The notes below the pieces were generated by a model. It saw only the letters and a program-made list of their open reading frames with translations, had not been told where the DNA came from and did not search any database. A program made the position numbers and the translations under genes. DNA of 35,078 nucleotides from Lachnospiraceae bacterium. GTDB lineage: Bacteria > Bacillota > Clostridia > Lachnospirales > Anaerotignaceae. Shown piece after piece: positions 30,435 to 35,078 of this stretch; positions within the stretch are counted from its first letter, which is position 1; every line of letters begins with the position of its first letter. Where the stretch lies: positions 1 to 35,078 of the forward strand of contig CAJTKM010000026.1 in assembly GCA_910576545.1 (NCBI GenBank), written 5' to 3'.

Positions 30435-30497
30435 ATGAAAGGGGACATCAGAAAAAATCACCCGCTTTCGCGGCTGCGAAAGGAGGTGAGAACATGA
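30435..30497 (+). CDS. possible 20-residue leader peptide before the sigma-like gene
   Basis: An ATG at 30435 opens a 20-codon frame (MKGDIRKNHPLSRLRKEVRT) whose TGA overlaps the ATG of the sigma-like gene (ATGA, 30494-30497). The ribosome site GAGGG is only 3-4 bases upstream, which is weak. The exact stop-start overlap suggests translational coupling, but chance cannot be excluded. Confidence 0.3.
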   Translation: MKGDIRKNHPLSRLRKEVRT

Positions 30498-30937
30498 ATG
30501 AACCGAACCGTACCCAATGGCAAATCCGTTGTGCTTTTAATGGCTTTTGCAAACAGGCATTGAAGCGCGAAGCAATGAACGCCCACAGGGACACAAAGCG
30601 GCAACAGTCACGGGAAGTCACTTTTTCCGACCTGTCACCACAGGAAGAAAGCCAGCTTGTTACCTACGACAAATATTTTGCAGATGATGAAGCTGAACAG
30701 TCTTTCATTATTGCGGGAAAAGAGATAACCGCAAAGCTGCTTGCCGAAGCCCTGCGGAGCTTGCCGGAAGAAAAGCGCGAAACTATCCTGCTGTATTATT
30801 TCTTTGATATGAGTGAAACCGAGATTTCAAGGCTCTGCAACATTCCGAGGACAACAGTGAAGTATCGCCGCAACAGCTCTTTTGAGCTACTAAAACGCTA
30901 TTTGGAGGAACACGCCTATGACTGCACAGACTGGTAA
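30494..30937 (+). CDS. sigma-70-like regulator (Tn916 Orf7 type)
   Basis: A 147-residue protein with a sigma region 4-like helix-turn-helix at about residues 92-145 (LRSLPEEKRETILLYYF, ETEISRLCNIPRTTVKYRRN). The N-terminal part is short and lacks clear sigma region 2 motifs. The order sigma-like, HTH protein, xis, int is that of Tn916-like elements, where these genes regulate conjugation and excision. The start is ATG 30494 after AAAGGAGGTGAGA. A CCGC-TTTC-GCGG hairpin lies just before the ribosome site. The gene overlaps the next by 20 bases. Confidence 0.88.
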   Translation: MNEPNRTQWQIRCAFNGFCKQALKREAMNAHRDTKRQQSREVTFSDLSPQEESQLVTYDKYFADDEAEQSFIIAGKEITAKLLAEALRSLPEEKRETILLYYFFDMSETEISRLCNIPRTTVKYRRNSSFELLKRYLEEHAYDCTDW

Positions 30938-31169
30938 CAATGAAAATGCTGAACGCGGCTTGTTACCTTACCCGGTAATCATAGCCGCAACAAAGGGCGA
31001 CCCGGAAGCTATGGCGATTGTCGTCAAGCACTACGAAAGCTACATAGCGTCCCTGTCTATGCGTAAGCTCTACGACGAGAGAGGAAATGTATATTGGGGC
31101 ATAGACGAGGACATACGCGACCGTTTACGGTCACGGCTTATGCGGGCTGTCCTTTCATTCGAGGTTTAA
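30918..31169 (+). CDS. helix-turn-helix domain protein (Tn916 Orf8 type)
   Basis: An 83-residue protein similar to the HTH_16 proteins that follow the sigma-like gene in Tn916-like elements. The core motif is YPVIIAATKGDPEAMAIVVKHYESYIASLS, with a sigma-region-2-like helical look, and the C-terminus ends RLRSRLMRAVLSFEV. It overlaps the previous gene by 20 bases and was probably derived, with it, from a split sigma factor; that is inference. It is probably a co-regulator of element excision or transfer. Confidence 0.85.
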   Translation: MTAQTGNNENAERGLLPYPVIIAATKGDPEAMAIVVKHYESYIASLSMRKLYDERGNVYWGIDEDIRDRLRSRLMRAVLSFEV

Positions 31170-31448
31170 GCTGATTTAGGACAGGCAGCGTCCCCCTTTC
31201 CGCTGCCCGTCCCCCCCAGCAGAACCTTTTAAGCACCTTGACAAAGAAAGCGGCGCAAGATAACGGCGGCGCAGCATAGGGCAGATCGGATACGTCCCTT
31301 TTGCGCCGAGCCATACGGCGGGTGCGCCATGACGCTATCCCGGCGGGGTTTTCTTTCCCCTGCCGGGACAGCCGAGCGACCAACACCGCGCCGGGGAGCA
31401 AGTTTAGCAGCTTGCGGGCGACGACAGCGCAGAATATATAATGATACT
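31170..31448 (+). other. gene-free GC-rich stretch with strong inverted repeats
   Basis: No supported gene. Hairpins seen: GGCAGCG (31184-31190) with CGCTGCC (31201-31207); CGGCGCAA (31251-31258) with TTGCGCCG (31301-31308), enclosing AGGG/CCCT; and TCCCGGC-GGGG (31338-31348) with CCCC-T-GCCGGGA (31357-31368). A TATAAT at 31437-31442 may serve as a -10 box for the following structured RNA. Confidence 0.5.
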
Positions 31449-31573
31449 CCCTTACCGCCACAGTCCGAGCGTTCAAAGCGTCGCAGGCAATGGGTAGGGC
31501 TGCATGAGAACCATGCAGGGGTGAAACTCCCGTGAGGTTACGCTATTAACCGTCCGATCACAGCCCCTTTTTT
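31449..31573 (+). ncRNA. candidate structured RNA with terminator-like end, upstream of xis
   Basis: GGGCTG (31497-31502) and CAGCCC (31561-31566) can close a junction holding three hairpins: GCATG/CATGC (around 31502-31516), GGG/CCC (31518-31531) and GGTTA/TAACC (31536-31551). A run of six T residues follows the closing stem (31568-31573). A TATAAT lies at 31437-31442 with a poor -35 box. It could be a small RNA or a leader that governs read-through into xis. The 5' boundary is a guess. Confidence 0.4.
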
Positions 31574-31616
31574 CACCATTAACCATTTACCTATTTTTGA
31601 AAGGGGGATTTATAGA

Positions 31617-31820
31617 ATGAACAATGCTGATGTGCCTATTTGGGAAAAGTACACGCTTACCATTGAGGAAGCGTCAAAATATTTCCGCATTGGGGAAAAC
31701 AAGCTGCGGAAACTTGCAGAGGAAAACCCCACGGCGGGCTGGGTGATCTTGAACGGCAACCGTATTCAGATCAAGAGGAAACAGTTTGAAAAAATCATTG
31801 ACACACTGGACGCAATTTAG
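31617..31820 (+). CDS. xis: excisionase (Tn916 Xis type)
   Basis: A 67-residue DNA-bending protein required with integrase for excision. It has the Tn916 Xis pattern: [31 protein letters not shown], a MerR-like winged helix, then [21 protein letters not shown]. The ATG follows AAAGGGGG. It lies 89 bases before integrase, with the integrase promoter in between, the same order as in Tn916. Confidence 0.95.
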   Translation: MNNADVPIWEKYTLTIEEASKYFRIGENKLRKLAEENPTAGWVILNGNRIQIKRKQFEKIIDTLDAI

Positions 31821-31839
31821 CGAAAAAGATAGTGAAAAG

Positions 31840-31898
31840 GAGCCTTGAATGTGCTATAATAGATGTAGGCATATCAAGGCTCTTTCCGACACGGAAAG
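31840..31898 (+). promoter_or_regulatory. integrase promoter within an inverted repeat, and ribosome-site hairpin
   Basis: An extended -10 (TGC-TATAAT, 31852-31860) lies inside the loop of the inverted repeat GAGCCTTGA (31840-31848) / TCAAGGCTC (31874-31882). No good -35 is seen. Next, CTTTCCG (31882-31888) pairs with CGGAAAG (31892-31898) around a 3-base loop and takes up most of the integrase ribosome site GGAAAGGAG. Confidence 0.6.
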
Positions 31899-31909
31899 GA
31901 GCAAAAACA

Positions 31910-33103
31910 ATGTCGGAGAAAAGACGTGATAATAAAAACCGCATTTTGCGTTCGGGAGAGAGCCAGAGAAAAGACGGGAGATATGCTTACAAATATACCG
32001 ATACTTTTGGTAAAGTGCAATTTGTCTATGCGTGGAAGTTAGTACCTACGGACAAGACCCCAGCCGGGAAGCGTGACGACATATCCCTAAGAGAAAAGGA
32101 AAAAGAGATACAGAAAGACCTTGACGACGGGATAGACACAATCGGAAAGAAAATGACTGTCTGCGAGCTTTACGCAAAGCAGAACCGCCACCGGGGGAAT
32201 GTTCGGTACAACACCACACAGGGGCGCAAGCGGCTGATGAAGCTGCTGGAAGCGGATAAACTTGGTTCCTGCCCCATTGACAGTGTAAAACTATCCGACG
32301 CGAAAGAATGGGCGTTGCGCATGAAAGAAAAGGGAATATCCTACAAGACTATAAGCAATGACAAGCGTTCTCTGAAAGCTGCCTTTTACACAGCGATACA
32401 GGACGACTGTATAAGGAAAAATCCCTTTGACTTCCAGCTAAACACCGTGATCGAGGACGACACAGAGCCGAAAGTACCCCTCACAGGAGAACAGGAAGAA
32501 AGCCTTTTATCCTTTATGCAAAGTGATAGCGTCTATCAGAAATACCGTGACGAAGTTATCATACTGCTGGGGACAGGGCTTAGGATTTCCGAACTCTGCG
32601 GACTGACTGAAACCGACCTTGACTTTGAAAACCGGGTAATCAATGTAGACCACCAGCTTTTACGAAGCGCGGAAACAGGCTACTACATAGAGAAGCCCAA
32701 AACGCAAAGCGGTATCAGACAAATTCCAATGAGTGAAAAAGTGTATGAAGCGTTGGGGCGCGTGTTGGAGAACCGCAAAGGAACAAAGCAGATCACCATT
32801 GACGGTTACAGCAATTTCCTTTTCCTCAACCGGGACGGTTGCCCGAAAACGAATGTGAACTACGCGACCATGTTCCGGGGGCTTGCGAAGAAGTACAACA
32901 AGTGCCATGAGGAAGCCTTACCCAAAGTAATGACACCCCACACCCTGCGCCATACGTTCTGCACCAACTTAGCCAATGCGGGCATGAACCCGAAAGCGTT
33001 ACAGTATATCATGGGACATTCCAACATCACCATGACGCTGAACTATTACGCACACGCAACATTCGCTTCCGCAAGGGCTGAAATGGAACGGCTGATTGCA
33101 TAG
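31910..33103 (+). CDS. int: tyrosine integrase (Tn916 Int type)
   Basis: A 397-residue site-specific recombinase for integration and excision. The N-terminal arm-binding domain (MSEKRRDNKNRILRSGESQRKDGRYAYKY) is nearly that of Tn916 Int. A core-binding domain follows (about 75-175), then the catalytic domain with Arg in GTGLRISELCGL, HTLRHTF, GHSNITMTLNYYAHAT (His and nucleophile Tyr). The chosen ATG 31910 gives the family's standard N-terminus and has GGAAAGGA upstream; a longer frame from 31832 would include the promoter. The gene marks the right end of the element. Confidence 0.96.
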   Translation: MSEKRRDNKNRILRSGESQRKDGRYAYKYTDTFGKVQFVYAWKLVPTDKTPAGKRDDISLREKEKEIQKDLDDGIDTIGKKMTVCELYAKQNRHRGNVRYNTTQGRKRLMKLLEADKLGSCPIDSVKLSDAKEWALRMKEKGISYKTISNDKRSLKAAFYTAIQDDCIRKNPFDFQLNTVIEDDTEPKVPLTGEQEESLLSFMQSDSVYQKYRDEVIILLGTGLRISELCGLTETDLDFENRVINVDHQLLRSAETGYYIEKPKTQSGIRQIPMSEKVYEALGRVLENRKGTKQITIDGYSNFLFLNRDGCPKTNVNYATMFRGLAKKYNKCHEEALPKVMTPHTLRHTFCTNLANAGMNPKALQYIMGHSNITMTLNYYAHATFASARAEMERLIA

Positions 33104-33146
33104 CTGCCAGCGGGATTTACTACTTTTTTTACTACCGTTGAGAGGG

Positions 33147-33163
33147 AAAACCTAAAAGGTTTT
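33147..33163 (+). terminator. weak terminator-like hairpin after int
   Basis: AAAACCT (33147-33153) pairs with AGGTTTT (33157-33163) with a 3-base loop and ends in four T residues. It is AT-rich, hence weak, and may be part of the attachment-end structure. Confidence 0.4.
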
Positions 33164-33166
33164 GAG

Positions 33167-33246
33167 GATATATGAGAACTTCTCCCCATATCTAAAATGC
33201 CGGGAAAGCCCGAAAATACGGGCTATACCGACATATAAGAACTTCT
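33167..33246 (+). repeat. pair of 17-bp direct repeats near the right end, probable integrase arm sites
   Basis: GATATATGAGAACTTCT (33167-33183) and GACATATAAGAACTTCT (33230-33246) match at 15 of 17 positions. Tn916-type integrases bind such repeats (DR2-like arm sites) inside each end of the element. A GCCCG-AAAATA-CGGGC hairpin lies between them. The end of the element should be within about the next 100 AT-rich bases (33247-33339), but the exact junction cannot be fixed without the left end. Confidence 0.65.
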
Positions 33247-33339
33247 AAAGAGATAATCTAAATTCACCCATAATTTTACCATAAAACTTTTCGTTTGATT
33301 TATACTCACCGCAGATTTTGCAGTAATGCCCGCGCTTTT

Positions 33340-34194
33340 TCATTCCGATTCACTGTCCTCTGTCAGAGCATACAAACGGTGGACCGCCCCCATAACGGTG
33401 TTCCATTCCAGATCAGCCGCATAGGAAAATTTCCTGCGGTAAGCGGACCAAAGCGCCTGCATCGCATGGCTGTTTTCTACTTCGGAAAACACTTCCTTCG
33501 CCTCTTTCAAATGCCCCTCCGTCCCACGCTTGCGGGCAGTAGCAAGGAGCGCGTGGCGGAGAATATCGGAATCCAGCGTTTTTCTGTGAAGCTGTTCCAA
33601 AATGTAGAGGTCATAAAAATCCCTCATGCGGGTGTTTGTTATGGTCCGGGCAATCATTGTTTCCAGCTTTTCCGCAAGTACGGTTTCCAGATTGTACGCC
33701 CAAATATCAATGGAGCGTTCCTCCAGCATAAGCCGGAAGCTGTACCGGACTGCCCTTGGCGTAATCACATCCCCGGTAGAAATATCAATTTTCAGCGGCG
33801 TCACCACTCCGTCAAAAACAGTGGCCATGCTGACCCGAATCCCCGGATACTCGGCCTCGTCCATGATTTCCGAAATGCTTTTCACCTGGAACTCCACTCC
33901 GTCCTCAATGGGGACTGCTATGATGGAGGACATCAGATTTTCAATGTCCTCCACATTCACGCTGGCCCCTCTGACGGTTGCGTCTAAATCCATTGTAGAC
34001 CGGGCATCCAACCCTACCATTGCGGCAACCAGCATCCCGCCTTTCAAAATAAAGTTATCCCGATATTCAGAAAGGGAAATACGTTCCAGGAAACGCTCCA
34101 TCATATAGTTCCGCATCAAAATCTGTGCGTCCGCCGATTTCTCCTTTGCGAGATTGCGGATCAAATCTTTCAGCTGCCTTGCTGTCTTTATCAT
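33340..34194 (-). CDS. abiEii: AbiEii/AbiGii-type nucleotidyltransferase toxin
   Basis: A 284-residue toxin of the DUF1814 nucleotidyltransferase family, used in abortive phage infection. The N-terminal motif FILKGGMLVAAMVGLDARSTMDLDA gives the GG...S...DLD nucleotidyltransferase signature, with a third acidic motif in LKIDISTG. Conserved basic and 'MRDFYDLYIL' segments follow, as in AbiEii. Members transfer nucleotides to tRNA or other targets and so block growth. The start overlaps the antitoxin stop by 4 bases. It lies beyond the integrase arm sites, so it is probably in the host flank. Confidence 0.92.
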   Translation of the reverse strand: MIKTARQLKDLIRNLAKEKSADAQILMRNYMMERFLERISLSEYRDNFILKGGMLVAAMVGLDARSTMDLDATVRGASVNVEDIENLMSSIIAVPIEDGVEFQVKSISEIMDEAEYPGIRVSMATVFDGVVTPLKIDISTGDVITPRAVRYSFRLMLEERSIDIWAYNLETVLAEKLETMIARTITNTRMRDFYDLYILEQLHRKTLDSDILRHALLATARKRGTEGHLKEAKEVFSEVENSHAMQALWSAYRRKFSYAADLEWNTVMGAVHRLYALTEDSESE

Positions 34195-34784
34195 AATAGC
34201 ACCTCCAAATACTGCCGCAAAATTTTTTCAACCCGGAACAGCCCTGCATACTGCATCAGCCTCCGCAGGTTTTTCTCTTTCCTGCGGGCGTACATTTTGA
34301 GCGCCCCTTGAAATGTCTGCATCTCCATACTGCTCCGGCAGCGAAGCAGGTCGCAGATGGTCCGCTCCATATCATAAGCCGGAACCGTATGCCCGAAAGG
34401 GGTTCGAGCCGTACTCTTTCCGACGTCATGCAGCTCCGGTTTTATGGTGTAGACCAAAATCCCGTCCGCTTTCAATCTGGTCGTGCTGTATCCCCGTCTG
34501 ACGGTAATGGAATAGGGGGAAGGCTCCCGGTCGGTCAGATCATGGAAAAACAGCGCCGTTTCATGAGAAAAAATCCCCTGGCTGCATCGTAAATGGAGCA
34601 GGTACATCCCATCGACCCAGGCATCCGGCGATACATAAACCCCATGTGCCGCCTGTTCCAATTCTTTTTCCTTCACATAGCTGTAAAAAACGGATTTTGG
34701 AATCCCCCGTTTCACCGCCTCTGATGTTTGGAGCATACCGCGCTGTCCCTCTAAAATCGTGTCCAGCTGTTCAAACTGTGTCAT
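34191..34784 (-). CDS. abiEi: AbiEi-type antitoxin / transcriptional repressor
   Basis: A 197-residue antitoxin. The N-terminal winged helix-turn-helix (FEQLDTILEGQRGMLQTSEAVKRGI, KSVFYSYVKEKELEQAAHGVYV) is the AbiEi_4 class DNA-binding domain. The C-terminal domain (ERTICDLLRCRSSMEMQTFQGALKMY) is the antitoxic AbiEi part. The ATG at 34784 is chosen because a longer frame would translate the operator. Autorepression through inverted repeats is known for the family and a matching repeat sits just upstream. Confidence 0.9.
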   Translation of the reverse strand: MTQFEQLDTILEGQRGMLQTSEAVKRGIPKSVFYSYVKEKELEQAAHGVYVSPDAWVDGMYLLHLRCSQGIFSHETALFFHDLTDREPSPYSITVRRGYSTTRLKADGILVYTIKPELHDVGKSTARTPFGHTVPAYDMERTICDLLRCRSSMEMQTFQGALKMYARRKEKNLRRLMQYAGLFRVEKILRQYLEVLL

Positions 34785-34795
34785 GCCCTCACTTC

Positions 34796-34837
34796 CTTTC
34801 GTGCTACTATTATACATGATTGTAGCACGAAAGTAAA
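34796..34837 (-). promoter_or_regulatory. abiE promoter with 12-bp inverted repeat operator
   Basis: CTTTCGTGCTAC (34796-34807) and GTAGCACGAAAG (34822-34833) are exact inverted copies with a 14-base spacer. On the minus strand a TATAAT -10 (34814-34809) lies in the spacer and a TTTACT -35 (34837-34832) is 17 bases upstream. Binding of AbiEi here would repress the operon. Confidence 0.75.
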
Positions 34838-34844
34838 TAGCGGC

Positions 34845-34896
34845 AAAAAGAAAAAGCGGAGGAAGGCGCGGCGAAGAACGCCGTTCCTCCCTCCGC
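34845..34896 (-). terminator. minus-strand rho-independent terminator
   Basis: On the minus strand a long GC-rich hairpin starting GCGGAGG and ending CCTCCGC (34896-34856, inner GGCG/CGCC with a 5-base loop) is followed by TTTTTCTTTTT (34855-34845). It would end a minus-strand transcript entering from beyond the window. Confidence 0.75.
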
Positions 34897-34949
34897 AGAT
34901 GGGGCAGATTGTCCGGTCAGGAGAGCTTGGTGAATATTATCCCCCTTGG

Positions 34950-35005
34950 GAGCCACCAGTTTCCCGCTTCAGAGCCACCCGGAAATTTCTTCCTTGAGAG
35001 CCACC
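34950..35005. repeat. three GAGCCACC repeats, probable IS21-family terminal repeats
   Basis: GAGCCACC occurs at 34950-34957, 34972-34979 and 34998-35005, spaced 22 and 26 bases. On the other strand they read GGTGGCTC in a context of purine-rich spacers. Multiple repeats of this kind are typical of the ends of IS21-family elements. No transposase sequence is in the window, so the call rests on the repeats alone. Confidence 0.45.
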
Positions 35006-35078
35006 TCAGACACAAGATATAGTATGCCCCTGTCGCTTGAAAATACAACAGAGGCAATATTAGGTCTAATGATGTTCA
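35006..35078. other. end of window, no gene seen
   Basis: AT-rich sequence after the repeats with no supported gene. If the repeats are an insertion-sequence end, this is either inside the element or the adjacent flank. Confidence 0.4.

Noticed and set aside
31138-31476. Minus-strand frame of 112 codons across the gap between the HTH gene and xis
   Set aside because: Its composition is that of a translated GC-rich palindromic region, it overlaps the 3' end of the HTH gene, and it has no ribosome site. The inverted repeats explain the open frame better.
31497-31573. Group II intron domain as an explanation of the GUGAAAC-containing hairpins
   Set aside because: No domain V-like hairpin, no GUGYG 5' boundary and no reverse transcriptase nearby.
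31832-31909. Longer integrase starting at 31832
   Set aside because: It would contain the promoter and the ribosome-site hairpin, and Tn916-type integrases begin with MSEKRRDN as at 31910.
33295-34108. Plus-strand frames of 230 and 160 codons
   Set aside because: Antisense to abiEii, which has intact nucleotidyltransferase motifs and correct overlap with abiEi.
1-35078. CRISPR arrays, tRNA and rRNA genes
   Set aside because: No regularly spaced direct repeats, no cloverleaf with a CCA-adjacent acceptor stem, and no rRNA-like sequence was noticed. A search with tRNAscan-SE and Rfam would settle this.

Overview
The window is the right-hand two thirds of a large integrative and conjugative element (ICE) of the Tn916/Tn1549 superfamily, of the type common in gut Clostridia (Lachnospiraceae/Ruminococcaceae relatives). 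The evidence is a GC-rich transfer module with Maff2, PrgI, VirB4 and CD1108-type proteins, a VirD2-like relaxase with MobC, and a Tn916-type xis-int pair at the right end. The left end of the element lies outside the window; the first gene (VirD4-type coupling protein) is already open at base 1.

Layout. 1-12.4 kb, plus strand: coupling protein, two small proteins, a 470-base near-gene-free stretch with DnaA-box-like sites, then Maff2 (pilin-like), TrbL/VirB6-like protein, MT-A70 adenine methyltransferase, PrgI (VirB3-like), VirB4 ATPase, CHAP-domain peptidoglycan hydrolase, DUF4315, DUF4366 and topoisomerase III. 12.4-19.4 kb, plus strand: a 1725-residue polyvalent protein that joins an ArdA-type domain, an ArdC/LtrC-type ssDNA-binding plus zinc-peptidase domain and YodL/DUF4316-type regions, followed by three small ICE accessory proteins. 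19.5-22.0 kb, minus strand: small protein, relaxase, MobC and an XRE repressor. 22.2-30.0 kb, plus strand and visibly more AT-rich: a tightly packed ten-gene cargo operon (GntR/YtrA regulator, two ABC exporters, OmpR-type two-component system, DUF308 membrane protein, small membrane protein, orphan receiver), probably for sensing and resisting envelope-active compounds. 30.0-33.1 kb, plus strand: an attenuator-like leader, a sigma-like factor, an HTH protein, a structured region, xis and int. 33.25-34.8 kb, minus strand: an AbiEi/AbiEii toxin-antitoxin pair, probably just outside the right end. 34.9 kb to the end: repeats resembling an IS21-family terminus.

The most unusual signals are in non-coding DNA. 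(1) Two copies of a roughly 100-base structured element, one before the polyvalent gene and one before mobC, share 36- and 30-base identical blocks, while the hairpin between them has a completely different sequence that still pairs. This fits a duplicated oriT-like site or a cis-regulatory RNA. (2) A leader at 30.03-30.20 kb carries six mutually complementary arms that spell antiterminator, terminator and ribosome-site sequestration in front of a 36-codon ORF. (3) A perfect 14-bp inverted repeat sits on the cargo promoter. (4) The ribosome-binding sites of several genes lie in the loops or stems of hairpins.

How it works together: MobC and relaxase nick oriT, VirD4 couples the DNA to the VirB4/PrgI/TrbL/Maff2 channel, the CHAP protein opens peptidoglycan, TopB and the polyvalent protein handle and protect the incoming DNA, and Xis/Int excise and integrate the element. 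All functions are assigned by family recognition from sequence alone; no database search was run.
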